Positions 1 to 7,600 are shown, counted from the first letter of the stretch. The stretch is DNA of 64,000 bases from Oxalobacteraceae bacterium (GCA_030698225.1 JAUYNR010000107.1:1-64000); one strand, 5' to 3'. The notes: generated from the sequence alone by a model not told the origin. Numbers and translations are program-made.

Positions 1-180
1 GGATCCGTGAGGGGAAATAAATAATATCCTTTAAAATCAAATGGTTAAATAACATATTCACACCCTCTGCTGGGTGAGTGGATAAGTGGCGTAGCACGTT
101 GATTCAGAAGGACATTTCGAAATCACATCACGGATTCAGGTGATGCTTATGGACGCCAAATAGACTATCTCCGCTTATCC

Positions 181-1104
181 GTGACAGATCGTTGCGATTT
201 GCGGTGTGCTTATTGCATGCCGCCGGAGTTCGACGATTATGAAATCCGCGAGCGTTGGTTGCGTTTCGATGAAATCGTCCGGGTAAGCCGGATATTTGTT
301 GATCTTGGCGTCTCCAGAATCCGTCTCACTGGCGGTGAACCCCTGGTCAGAGCCAGAATTGACGATCTTGCCCAAAGCATCGGGCAACTTCCCGGCTTAC
401 ACGATCTTTCGGTCAGCACCAATGGCACACGCTTGCAGCAACTTGCCCCCAAACTGCGGGCTGCCGGCGTAACGCGGCTGAATGTCAGCCTCGACACGCT
501 GTCTCCTGGTCGATATCAAAAATTGACTCGCCGTGATGTTCTGCCAGACGTCCTTGCCGGGCTTGACGTCGCGCGCGAAAGTGGGTTTCGCCTCATTAAA
601 ATCAACATGGTCTGGTTGCCGGAAGTCAACGCAGATGAGCTGGACGCCATGATCGAATACTGCATGGCACGCGGTTTTGTCTTGCGCCTGATCGAAAACA
701 TGCCGATGGGCGACACTGCGCGCCAGTTCGGCACGTCATCTCTCCAGCCGCTCATTGGGCAGTTGCGCCAGCGCTTCGATCTGGTCGATCATGTCATCCC
801 CGGCGGCGGCCCGGCGCGTTACCTGGCGTCTCCGGACATGTCATTCTCGCTCGGATTTATTACCCCCATGTCCCAGCATTTTTGCGAAGCATGCAACCGG
901 GTTCGGATTTCGGTATCCGGCACATTGCATCTCTGTCTCGGGCAGGAAGACCGCCTTGAACTATTGCCCTTGTTGCGCGGAGGTGCAACTGATCAGGAAA
1001 TTGCCGACGTAATTCGCGATGCAGTCATGCACAAGCCCTTAAAACACGATTTTCAGACCAATCCCGGGAAGATCATTCGAATCATGGCATCGACCGGTGG
1101 GTAA
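181..1104 (+). CDS. moaA: GTP 3',8-cyclase MoaA (5' end uncertain)
   Basis: Radical SAM enzyme for the first step of molybdenum cofactor synthesis (GTP to 3',8-cH2GTP, acting with MoaC). Visible from the listed GTG: 4Fe-4S motif Cys5-x3-Cys9-x2-Cys12, GGEP at 51-54, the second cluster Cys235-x2-Cys238-x13-Cys252, and the C-terminal Gly-Gly needed in this family. The start is a problem. Codons from 127 in the same frame read ITDSGDAYGRQIDYLRLS, which matches the normal MoaA N-terminus, yet no ATG, GTG or TTG occurs in frame between the TGA at 100-102 and the GTG at 181. A purine-rich AGAAGGA stands at 106-112. The gene therefore either uses a rare start (for example ATC at 127) or has lost its start. 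Identity is firm; whether it is functional is open. Confidence 0.85.
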   Translation: MTDRCDLRCAYCMPPEFDDYEIRERWLRFDEIVRVSRIFVDLGVSRIRLTGGEPLVRARIDDLAQSIGQLPGLHDLSVSTNGTRLQQLAPKLRAAGVTRLNVSLDTLSPGRYQKLTRRDVLPDVLAGLDVARESGFRLIKINMVWLPEVNADELDAMIEYCMARGFVLRLIENMPMGDTARQFGTSSLQPLIGQLRQRFDLVDHVIPGGGPARYLASPDMSFSLGFITPMSQHFCEACNRVRISVSGTLHLCLGQEDRLELLPLLRGGATDQEIADVIRDAVMHKPLKHDFQTNPGKIIRIMASTGG

Positions 1105-1175
1105 AAGTTAGTCACTACGCGACTTTCACGTTAAAAAATCGGCATCGTTACCCAGGGTTGAACCGCATATTCGCT

Positions 1176-1289
1176 TCAGTCAGGTGGGGGAGCATTGATC
1201 TCAAGTAATCCAGGCAAGCCGGAAATATCTGTCATTTCACCGTCCGGCATTTTGGGGATACGTTCCGGCACCTGGCCAAAGCGGTTGCA
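1176..1289 (-). pseudogene. Detached 3' end of the haloacid dehalogenase gene
   Basis: Reading leftward from 1289 gives CNRFGQVPERIPKMPDGEM and then about 18 more residues to a TGA at 1176-1178. This is the usual C-terminus of type II haloacid dehalogenases (in relatives ...RVLWCNR.GQ.PERIP...). It lies in a different frame from the upstream body, separated from it by about 20 nt that carry a perfect palindrome. The tail is therefore no longer translated with the body. Confidence 0.75.
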
Positions 1290-1290
1290 C

Positions 1291-1308
1291 TATAGTGGAT
1301 CCACTATA
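1291..1308. repeat. 18-bp perfect palindrome that breaks the HAD gene
   Basis: TATAGTGGATCCACTATA is its own reverse complement. It sits exactly where a Trp codon is expected between the body (ends ...RVL) and the tail (starts CNR) of the dehalogenase gene. It adds a net 17 nt if one codon is allowed for, giving an in-frame TAG at 1304-1306 and a frame change. It contains a BamHI site, so a cloning or assembly artefact must be considered; no longer element is visible around it. Confidence 0.8.
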
Positions 1309-1897
1309 ACAGCACCCGGAAACCGAAAGCCTTGGCCGAGAAGGCATCCCAGCTATTCGAGGATAGAAAGCAGATCTTCTCGGGCGAAATCCGGAGCCGG
1401 TCGCTGGCAAGCCGATATACCGATGGGTGCGGCTTGTAGACGCCGACCTCCTCCACCGACAGGACCGCGTCGAATAAATTGTCAAGCCCGGCGTTACGCA
1501 CCGCCGACTCCAGCATTGTTGGCGTACCGTTGGACAGGATGGCGAGCTTCATGCCTCCCGCCTTCAGGCGCCGCAACGTTTCCGGCACCTCCGGATACGC
1601 CGACAGCCCGAGATACAGATGCATCAGGCGATCGCGCAAATCGGCGTCGGCAATATTGAGCGTCGTCATGGCGAAATCCAGCGCATCGCCGGTGACCTGC
1701 CAAAAGTCGGCATGGTGTCCAGCGAGTCCGCGCAACCACGTGTATTGAAGCTGCTTGGTACGCCACAGATCCGACAGCGCCTGCCATTGGCCGCCAAGGG
1801 CGTCCCGGGCGCCATGGGCCACGCTGCTGACATCGAACAGGGTGCCGTAGGCATCGAATACGCAGGCTTCAATGCCGGTTACCGATTGCGCGGTCAT
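1304..1897 (-). CDS. Haloacid dehalogenase type II (HAD superfamily), C-terminally truncated
   Basis: Cytoplasmic HAD hydrolase of the L-2-haloacid dehalogenase type. Motif I FDAYGTLFD with nucleophile Asp15, motif II LSNGT at 121-125, motif III Lys155 in YKPHP, and motif IV SSNSWD at 179-184 are all present, so the catalytic core is complete. Normal length is about 220-240 residues; here translation stops at 197 because of the palindrome at 1291-1308. The missing 37 codons remain just downstream in another frame. Start ATG overlaps the stop of the AhpD-like gene upstream (1894-1897), so the two are translationally coupled. Substrate is not predictable. The truncated protein may be unstable. 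Confidence 0.8.
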   Translation of the reverse strand: MTAQSVTGIEACVFDAYGTLFDVSSVAHGARDALGGQWQALSDLWRTKQLQYTWLRGLAGHHADFWQVTGDALDFAMTTLNIADADLRDRLMHLYLGLSAYPEVPETLRRLKAGGMKLAILSNGTPTMLESAVRNAGLDNLFDAVLSVEEVGVYKPHPSVYRLASDRLRISPEKICFLSSNSWDAFSAKAFGFRVLL

Positions 1898-2292
1898 GAT
1901 ACGGAGACCCCCAGGTCCGGCGTGACTTGCAGCCCCTCCAGCAGCTTGTTGAAGCCGCTGAACAAATCCACTACCGACATCAATTCAACCAGCTCCGCAT
2001 CCACGCAGCCCATGCCCCTGAGGGCGGCAGTATGCGCACTAACGCAGTAGTCGCAGCCATTGACGGCGGAAACCGCCACGGCGATCATTTCCTTGGTCTT
2101 GCGGTCGATCAGGCCCGGCCCCATGACCACTTTCACACGTTCCCAACTGGCCTTCAGATAGCTCGGGTTGTGGGCCATGACCTTGAACATGTTGGGCACG
2201 AAAGACAATCCAAAAACACTGCGGATTTCCGCATAAACCTGCGCAACCTCGGCAGTCGCATTTTGTTCGTCAATAAGGCTAACGGTTGCCAT
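1894..2292 (-). CDS. AhpD-like carboxymuconolactone decarboxylase family protein
   Basis: Small AhpD-fold protein of 132 residues. The redox motif NGCDYCVSAH holds Cys80-x2-Cys83-x3-His87, as in alkylhydroperoxidase AhpD, where the pair reduces peroxides via a thiol relay; the real substrate here is unknown. A good ribosome site (GGAGAAACA) precedes the ATG, and the same leader precedes the next AhpD-like gene at 2937. It overlaps the HAD gene by 4 nt. The second paralogue lies 78 bp upstream and an AraC-type regulator just beyond, which suggests one stress- or substrate-responsive unit. CMD family membership is certain; enzymatic role is inferred. Confidence 0.85.
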   Translation of the reverse strand: MATVSLIDEQNATAEVAQVYAEIRSVFGLSFVPNMFKVMAHNPSYLKASWERVKVVMGPGLIDRKTKEMIAVAVSAVNGCDYCVSAHTAALRGMGCVDAELVELMSVVDLFSGFNKLLEGLQVTPDLGVSVS

Positions 2293-2370
2293 TGTTTCTC
2301 CATACAGTTAACCAAATCGGCTGTCGTGCCGCCGATGGCCCATTCAAATCAGTGCCACGGGACTGCGTGA

Positions 2371-2937
2371 TCAGTCAACTTTATAGGCTGCGAATTTTTC
2401 GTCAACCGTGGTGCCGAAAGCTTGATTGCTGTAGTTGCTCAGGGTTTTGACCGCTGCGGCCAGCACGATGTAAAGCAGGTCGCGTTCCTGGTATCCGGCG
2501 TCCAGAAAAGCCCGGACTATCGCGCGGTCCGGCTGACCATGCTTGGCGACCATTTCTACCGCCATTGCAGCCAGGGCTGCCAGCTTTACATCGGGAATCG
2601 GCTGATGTGCTCGAATCGCCTGCAAAACGTCTTTCGGGACCCCCGACATCTTGTCGGCAAGCATGCTGTGGGCCGCCGTGCAGTAGTTGCAGCCGTTGTA
2701 CTGACTGACGGCAAGAAACACCACTTCCTGCTCGGCGGAGGTGAAGCCGGATTCCTTGCGAAACAAATCGTAGCCGTGCAGATAGGTGCTCAGCATGGCA
2801 GGCGCATTGGCCATGTTGGCGTACATGTTGGGGATGAAGCCGACTTGCTGAAGCGCCAGGTCGAGCACTTCTTTTTGTTTGCCTTGTGCAGTGGCATGGT
2901 CGACCGGGGGAATATTGTGAATGATGGTTTTAGACAT
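2371..2937 (-). CDS. AhpD-like carboxymuconolactone decarboxylase family protein (paralogue)
   Basis: 188 residues from the ATG at 2937, chosen because GGAGAAACAATC lies directly before it; an in-frame ATG-like start 90 nt upstream has no homology. Motif NGCNYCTAAH with Cys83-x2-Cys86-x3-His90 gives the AhpD peroxidase signature. It resembles the 'carboxymuconolactone decarboxylase family' proteins often controlled by AraC regulators with a cupin domain, and such a regulator sits immediately upstream on the same strand. Likely a thiol peroxidase or related detoxifying enzyme in the cytoplasm; substrate unknown. Confidence 0.85.
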   Translation of the reverse strand: MSKTIIHNIPPVDHATAQGKQKEVLDLALQQVGFIPNMYANMANAPAMLSTYLHGYDLFRKESGFTSAEQEVVFLAVSQYNGCNYCTAAHSMLADKMSGVPKDVLQAIRAHQPIPDVKLAALAAMAVEMVAKHGQPDRAIVRAFLDAGYQERDLLYIVLAAAVKTLSNYSNQAFGTTVDEKFAAYKVD

Positions 2938-3058
2938 GATTGTTTCTCCTGTGAATGAATACAGCGACTTGCTGACGAGGAAAGATTCCCCCGGCTTCGT
3001 AGTGCACTGTTCAATTCTATGCGGCATGCGCGGTCAGTTGTGCGCCGGGCGTCTCGTT

Positions 3059-3907
3059 TTACTGTCCGAGCGTTTCAGGTTTCAACGATTGTGAACCACT
3101 GAGCCATTCGGCAGGAGAGCAGCCCAGCTTTCGGACAAAGGCACGGGTCAATGCGCTGGCGCTGCCGTAGCCAACGTCGTAGGCAACGTGCTTAAGTTGC
3201 AACCCCTGCTTTAATAACCGCTGCGCAGTCATGACCCGCCATGAGGCCAGGTAATCGGCCGGGGTCTCGTCCGTAACCTCGCGGAAATGGACCGCAAAAC
3301 GTGCCCGCGACATCCCTGCCAAGGCTGCCATATCAGACAACTTCCATGCACGGGCAGGTTCTTCGTGCATGACTAACAGCGCTTTGGCCAGGCGGCTGTC
3401 GGCAAGTCCGGCCAGGGTGCCGCCTTGCGTCAATCCCTGATCGATGCAGTAGCGCAGCAATCGAATCATTAGAACTTCGCACAAGCGATCCAGCGCAGCC
3501 TGGCGACCGGACTGCTCGGAAAATGCTTCGTCGAACATCAGGCCCATCAGTGCTTCCACGCCGGGCATTAAAGCCAGCGCCACCAATACGACATCCGGCA
3601 GCGAGTCGGTGATCGGGTTGTGCCCTCCGCCCCCGAACTGCACCGTGCCGCAGACCACATCTGATCCCGTCCGGCCCTCTGCAAGCAGGCGATGTGTCTC
3701 TGGCCGCGGCAGGAACAGGAGGGTCGGCTCGGTGATGTTTATCACCTCCTTTTGCACCCCGATCACCCGGACCGATCCGCGCCTGATCAGGTGAAGATGG
3801 CCCCGCAATGCGTCCTGCTGGAAGTCGTGGATGCCGCAGATGTTGCCGGTGTAGAAAACCCCGGCGCGCAGGGAGAAGTGGCTCAGCAGTGTCGTCAGTT
3901 GGTCCAT
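3059..3907 (-). CDS. AraC family transcriptional regulator with N-terminal cupin domain
   Basis: About 282 residues from the ATG at 3907 (MDQLTTLLSHFSL); an in-frame extension of 13 residues upstream is possible. The N-terminal half is a cupin_6-type sensor (LRAGVFYTGN, GHLHLIRRGSVRV). The C-terminal 100 residues carry two helix-turn-helix units (LSDMAALAGMSRARFAVHF and HVAYDVGYGSASALTRAF) and the family ending CSPAEW. Regulators of this type usually sit next to, and control, AhpD-like or oxidoreductase genes; the two CMD genes and the HAD gene directly downstream are the obvious targets. Effector unknown. Confidence 0.85.
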   Translation of the reverse strand: MDQLTTLLSHFSLRAGVFYTGNICGIHDFQQDALRGHLHLIRRGSVRVIGVQKEVINITEPTLLFLPRPETHRLLAEGRTGSDVVCGTVQFGGGGHNPITDSLPDVVLVALALMPGVEALMGLMFDEAFSEQSGRQAALDRLCEVLMIRLLRYCIDQGLTQGGTLAGLADSRLAKALLVMHEEPARAWKLSDMAALAGMSRARFAVHFREVTDETPADYLASWRVMTAQRLLKQGLQLKHVAYDVGYGSASALTRAFVRKLGCSPAEWLSGSQSLKPETLGQ

Positions 3908-3971
3908 GGAGCAAACGCGTTGGCAATATTCAGGGATGGTACGCACTTCCTACGCAGGACGAATCGAAATT

Positions 3972-4050
3972 TGTAGGTTGGTGCTGAGCAAAGCGAAGCC
4001 CAACATTTTGCGAACAATGTTGGGCTGATGAAGCGCTAGCCCAACCTACA
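3972..4050. repeat. Inverted repeat of the 'GTAGGTTGG...CCAACCTAC' type, copy 1
   Basis: Outer arms TGTAGGTTGG (3972-3981) and CCAACCTACA (4041-4050) enclose inner arms GCCCAACATT (3998-4007) and AATGTTGGGC (4016-4025). The element lies between two minus-strand units and could form a cruciform or act as a terminator. Related but degraded copies lie at 12697-12763 and 12858-12890. Confidence 0.8.
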
Positions 4051-4057
4051 ACATCAT

Positions 4058-4130
4058 GAGTATATTTAAGACCGCAATGAATATATGCGGAAAATTGCAT
4101 ATAAATTGCAATACTCCTTGTTTTTTCGAA
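4058..4130 (+). repeat. AT-rich dispersed repeat, copy A
   Basis: Contains the shared parts of a seven-member family: a short stem CCGCAATGAATATATGCGG, a GGAAAATTGCAT block and the ending ATACTCCTTGTTTTTTC. Directly abuts the inverted repeat at 3972-4050. Other copies: 12776-12843, 14763-14850, 20048-20112, 32052-32126, 52316-52391, 59797-59880. Confidence 0.75.
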
Positions 4131-4154
4131 ATTATCCATGGCCGGTATGGCAGC

Positions 4155-4358
4155 CTATTCGTCAGACTTGTCGGTGCGCTCATCCGCTCCTTTGGCGTAA
4201 GCGCGCGCCACCTGACGCAGCGTATGCATCTGTTTTCCAAAGTTGCGGCAGCCGGAGCACATCACCACATGCATTTTAAGCGACAGACGCTCTTGCAAGG
4301 TGAGCGTGCGCTCTTGCGACTCCGAATACAGACGGGTGACACTTTGACAGTTCAGCAT
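4155..4358 (-). CDS. Small Cys-rich probable anti-sigma factor (zf-HC2-like)
   Basis: 67 residues from the ATG at 4358, preceded by AAAGGGGAAAAG. The sequence MLNCQSVTRLYSESQE and later MHVVMCSGCRNFGKQM fits the anti-sigma zinc-finger pattern (an early Cys, then His-x3-Cys-x2-Cys). Its start overlaps the end of the ECF sigma gene in ATGCTGA, so production is coupled to the sigma factor. No membrane segment is visible, so it would be a soluble, zinc-binding anti-sigma factor. The role is inferred from motif and position. Confidence 0.75.
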   Translation of the reverse strand: MLNCQSVTRLYSESQERTLTLQERLSLKMHVVMCSGCRNFGKQMHTLRQVARAYAKGADERTDKSDE

Positions 4359-4984
4359 GACTTTTCCCCTTTTACAAACCAATGGTCTTCAAGGCATTCG
4401 CGCAAACGTATGCGGGCCCGGTGCAACATCACGTTGAGGTTGCTGACAGTGATGCCGACCGTCGCACAGATTTCGTGGGATTCGAGTTCGACAAATTCAC
4501 GCATCATGAAGACCCGCGCCTGATTGCCAGGCAGGTTTTCCAGACAAGCTTCAAACACCCGCCAGAATTGGACTTCCCGCAATGATTCCTCGGGATTGGC
4601 CCAGGCAGCAGGACGTTCATCCGGCTGCCAGAAGCCTTTCTTGTCGAACAGTTCCGAAAAATCCTCGTCTTCCTCATCCTCGCGCAACAGGCTGCTGGCA
4701 TTGATCAGACGTTGCTTTTGCCGCAATACATCGGCGATTTTGTTTTTGAGGATCGCGAATACCCAGGTCTTCAGGGCTGCCCGTCCGTCAAACGCGTTGG
4801 CATTCTTGAGCGCGCCGATCAGCGCTTCCTGCACGGCGTCCTCGGCAAGTGATGCATCGGACAATTGCAGAGTGGCAAATTTGAGCATCTGGCGCCGCAA
4901 GATTTCCAGAAATGCGGTATCGGAGAGCAGCGATGCGTGCCCCAGTTTTGGATCGCCGGCACCCAGTGTTATTTCAATCCTCAT
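4352..4984 (-). CDS. ECF-type RNA polymerase sigma factor
   Basis: 210 residues from the ATG at 4984, chosen for AGGAGGGAAG immediately upstream. Region 2 is seen in ASLAEDAVQEALIGALKN and AALKTWVFAILKNKIADVLR; region 4 in LENLPGNQARVFMMREF and HEICATVGITVSNLNVMLHRARIRLR. An acidic linker (REDEEDEDFSE) lies between. The gene overlaps the NrtS-like gene upstream by 11 bp and the probable anti-sigma gene downstream by 7 bp. The regulon is not visible in the window; an unusual feature is co-transcription with an NrtS-like and an HD-GYP gene. Confidence 0.9.
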   Translation of the reverse strand: MRIEITLGAGDPKLGHASLLSDTAFLEILRRQMLKFATLQLSDASLAEDAVQEALIGALKNANAFDGRAALKTWVFAILKNKIADVLRQKQRLINASSLLREDEEDEDFSELFDKKGFWQPDERPAAWANPEESLREVQFWRVFEACLENLPGNQARVFMMREFVELESHEICATVGITVSNLNVMLHRARIRLRECLEDHWFVKGEKSC

Positions 4985-5201
4985 CTTCCCTCCTGGTGAT
5001 TTCATTCTTTGCGGCACTATAACTGGCAACACAGTAGGGAACAAAATAATTCAGCAGCAGGTGAAACCATGAGATACCGATGCCAACCAGAATGGCGCCG
5101 CTCTGATTGACCAGGTTCAGCACGGTTCCAACCACCAAGGCGACGCGCAATGCGCTGTGCGCGATCCGGGCCGAGCAGACAATCCGCAGAAAAGATCTCA
5201 T
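4974..5201 (-). CDS. nrtS: NrtS-like small membrane protein (putative nitrate/nitrite transporter)
   Basis: 75 residues with two hydrophobic segments (ALRVALVVGTVLNLV and GIGISWFHLLLNYFVPYCVA), matching the NrtS family in length and in the NYFVPYCVASY-like end. NrtS proteins were described as small nitrate/nitrite transporters in marine cyanobacteria; transport here is inferred only from the family. The gene overlaps the HD-GYP gene by 4 bp upstream and the sigma factor gene by 11 bp downstream, so all four are likely one transcript. Confidence 0.7.
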   Translation of the reverse strand: MRSFLRIVCSARIAHSALRVALVVGTVLNLVNQSGAILVGIGISWFHLLLNYFVPYCVASYSAAKNEITRREDED

Positions 5202-6148
5202 CGCCGATTCCCGGGCGGCATCGCCGATGCGTTTACCAAGTCGGCAATCGGCAATGCCTCTACGGCCGCACGTACGGTGCGCGCAATCAGTGCGGAATCT
5301 GCCTCGGGTTCCAGATCGGCAGCCTGCCCCTGTTTGCCGGTAGGGGTCGCCAGCAGACGGTTATCATGCATTTCCAGCGCGAATTCGCCACCGCAGTTGC
5401 GGCAGTAAACGTGATCGCCCTGTTTGTGCTCGGAACGCGTCACGAGGGTGGGGCCGCACATCGGACAGGTCTGCAACGGAATGCCGTCATCGCTATGGCC
5501 CAGAACATGGTCCAGGCGACCCGCCTCGCCCAGCGCGATGAATACGTCGGCAAAATGCGCGTCAAACTGGGTTGCGCGAAATTCGCGGATGATGGCGATG
5601 GCCTGGTCGCGCGGCATGCCGGCGCGATACGGGCGATGGCTGGTCATCGCGTCAAAGGCGTCGCAGATGCCGACGATGCGTGCCATCGCCGGGATCGCGT
5701 CGCCGGCCAAGCCGCGCGGATAGCCCCGGCCATCGGGGCGCTCGTGGTGCAACAGCACTGCGTCGCTGACCAGTCCCGACAGCGGGTGCCCGGACAGCAT
5801 CCGCAAGCCGATATCCGGATGAGTCTTGATGACCGCATACTCATCGTCGGTCAGTTGACCCGGCTTGCGCAGGATCGCATCGGGCACACCCACCTTGCCC
5901 AGATCGTGCAAGAATCCGCCCAGACTGGTCCGGGCGGCGTCGGCGTTGCCAAAGTCGGCGCTTTCGGCCAGCAGCAGTGCATAGCGCGATACCCGCCACA
6001 GATGCCCGCCGGTATACGGGTCGCGGGCCTCGACGAACCAGGCCATGGTCAGCAGACTGGCCAGCAGATTGCCGGAATGGGCCGCCTCGACGGACCCGTT
6101 GCCTGTATCTGGCGCTAACCAATGCCCCAATTGCTTAAGCACATTCAT
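5198..6148 (-). CDS. HD-GYP domain protein with C-terminal zinc ribbon
   Basis: 316 residues. The HD-GYP core is intact: His81-Asp82 in HDLGKVGVPD, the HP at 110-111, and HHERPDGRGYP at 134-144, so cyclic-di-GMP phosphodiesterase activity is likely. After the domain a four-cysteine ribbon follows (CPMC at 228-231, CRNC at 249-252), an uncommon addition that could bind zinc or sense metal or redox state. No sensor domain or membrane segment is seen. It is the first gene of the overlapping chain that continues with nrtS, the ECF sigma factor and its probable anti-sigma protein. Confidence 0.88.
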   Translation of the reverse strand: MNVLKQLGHWLAPDTGNGSVEAAHSGNLLASLLTMAWFVEARDPYTGGHLWRVSRYALLLAESADFGNADAARTSLGGFLHDLGKVGVPDAILRKPGQLTDDEYAVIKTHPDIGLRMLSGHPLSGLVSDAVLLHHERPDGRGYPRGLAGDAIPAMARIVGICDAFDAMTSHRPYRAGMPRDQAIAIIREFRATQFDAHFADVFIALGEAGRLDHVLGHSDDGIPLQTCPMCGPTLVTRSEHKQGDHVYCRNCGGEFALEMHDNRLLATPTGKQGQAADLEPEADSALIARTVRAAVEALPIADLVNASAMPPGNRR

Positions 6149-6187
6149 GATGCCTCCTTCGCTGCCAATGCTTCATATCGCTTCCCC

Positions 6188-6458
6188 CTAGATTGAAAAG
6201 CGCGCGATAAAGCCGCGGTCGATCCGGTCTTTCCAGCGCCATGCCCATCCGCCTTCCGCACTGACGCGGCTGCAAGTCGATCCTGCACTGTGGCTGGGTG
6301 TAATGTCCGGCCATCCAGCCCGGCAACATGCCGGAATAATTCTGGTGAGAGCCTGGCGTTACCAGCACGACGTCGATGTCAGCCGATTTTTCGCGTGCCA
6401 GCGCCTGCAGCACCGAGAGATGCGCATGTCCACCGCCGATCAGAACCAGGCGTTTCAT
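6188..6458 (-). pseudogene. Remnant of pyridine nucleotide-disulphide oxidoreductase (SelD-associated NDH type)
   Basis: The first 62 or so residues, MKRLVLIGGGHAHLSVLQAL through NYSGMLPGWMAGHY and RIDLQP, are the FAD-binding N-terminus of the oxidoreductase family often fused or linked to SelD. Then the frame changes and WAWRWKDRIDRGFIARFS plus a stop at 6188-6190 gives the family's C-terminus. About 250 or more central residues are gone, so a large internal deletion has joined the two ends. The ATG-initiated open frame runs on to 6135 in a wrong frame and overlaps the HD-GYP start. Not functional. Confidence 0.8.
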
Positions 6459-6469
6459 CAGATAACCTC

Positions 6470-6925
6470 TTAGCGAAAATGGCGCTGGACCATCCGCGAT
6501 GCAATCGCCCGGTGCGTCGGGTCCGCCAAATCATCCTTGCTGATGTACAGAAAGGTGTCCGGTTTTCCGAGCGCTGCCGCGTTCTCATTTCCCGCTGCGA
6601 CGCCAAGGATCGTCGCCTGAATACCAGCTTGTTTGGCGAGCCGTTCAAGGCTGCCCTGAGCCTTATACAACGGCAACATGGCAGCAAACAAAACGGGAAT
6701 GTGAGGAACCCCTTGCCGCAACCTAGTGAAAACCTCGACTGCAGTCTCGCCAAGCGATGAAGATACGGCCAGCGAAATCACCACACCGGCGCTGCTGCGG
6801 GCCTGTACCGCCAAATCAACCAGGTTTTCCAGCTTGGCAGGAGCGTATCCACTATGTTCAAGAAGTGGTTTCATCTCGGCAACAATGAAAGGATGCGGTC
6901 GTGCCAGCAGAACAGTCTTGGCCAT
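6470..6925 (-). CDS. Hypothetical protein, possible receiver-like fold
   Basis: 151 residues, not recognised with confidence. The start MAKTVLLARPHPFIVAEMKP and the spaced hydrophobic strands (AGVVISLAV, HIPVLFAAML, IQATILGV) resemble an alpha/beta response-regulator-like or flavodoxin-like fold, but the phospho-acceptor Asp of a receiver domain is not evident. It stands 11 bp upstream of the decayed oxidoreductase gene and reads in the same direction. Codon pattern is ordinary for this genome, so it is probably a real gene. Confidence 0.55.
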   Translation of the reverse strand: MAKTVLLARPHPFIVAEMKPLLEHSGYAPAKLENLVDLAVQARSSAGVVISLAVSSSLGETAVEVFTRLRQGVPHIPVLFAAMLPLYKAQGSLERLAKQAGIQATILGVAAGNENAAALGKPDTFLYISKDDLADPTHRAIASRMVQRHFR

Positions 6926-7089
6926 GTTGAGGCTCCGTTATCGTTGTAGATAAAAGCTCAGTCGGTGCCATGCCACGCATTCTTACACTTGAGCACCTAA
7001 ATTCCTGTAAGAATTCGGCGTTCTCAGGCGACCATGTCAGCGAACCCAAGTGAATAAAAGCAATGGTCTTTACCTTGCAACAAGCGCTA

Positions 7090-7600
7090 AACGGCATCAT
7101 CGGCGGCAGCGCTGCCACATGGATACGCTACAGAATGCGGCGGAACACCCAATGGACACTCGGTACGGTAAACCCTCCGAAATTTACGCCATGAAGCAAA
7201 TAGGTGTCCGCTATCTGATCTCGATGTCTGCCGTGGGATCGCTGCGGGAAGAACTGAAGCGCTCGACATGGTGTTGCCCGACCAGATTATCGACATGTCC
7301 CGCCGGCGCAACGACACCTTTTTTGGTGATGGCGCAGTCGCTCATGTTTCAATGGCTCAACCGGTTTGTCCCAACGTCGCGGAGGTGCTAACACGTGCTA
7401 TCAATGAGGCCAGCCTGGCGCAGCCCATCAACATGCATCGCTGCGGCACCTATATCTGCATCGAAGGACCGCAGTGCTCGACGCAGGCAGAATCGCCGTG
7501 GTACCGCAGCATGGGTGCCAGCGTAATCGGCATGACCAATATGCCGGAAGCGAAACTGGCCAGAGAAGCGCGATTCAAGTCGCCGCCAGTCGGTGGCAGC
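7090..7600 (+). pseudogene. mtnP: Decayed S-methyl-5'-thioadenosine phosphorylase
   Basis: Three frames together spell an MTA phosphorylase: GIIGGS near 7092, [20 protein letters not shown] then [14 protein letters not shown] and [10 protein letters not shown] (7119-7258), and [30 protein letters not shown] and [16 protein letters not shown] (7268-7577). Damage is multiple: a frameshift after GIIGGS, loss of about 40-60 residues between GKPS and EIYAMKQ (the segment with the RHG phosphate-binding motif), a one-base frameshift near 7260, and loss of the C-terminus after AREA. A dead copy of the methionine-salvage enzyme. Confidence 0.85.

Noticed and set aside
1-180. Molybdenum cofactor riboswitch ahead of moaA
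   Set aside because: I could not recognise the conserved stems; the leader looks AT-rich and unstructured by eye.
1285-1312. Site-specific insertion sequence footprint at the palindrome
   Set aside because: No target duplication or residual terminal repeat is visible, so the palindrome is reported without assigning a mechanism.
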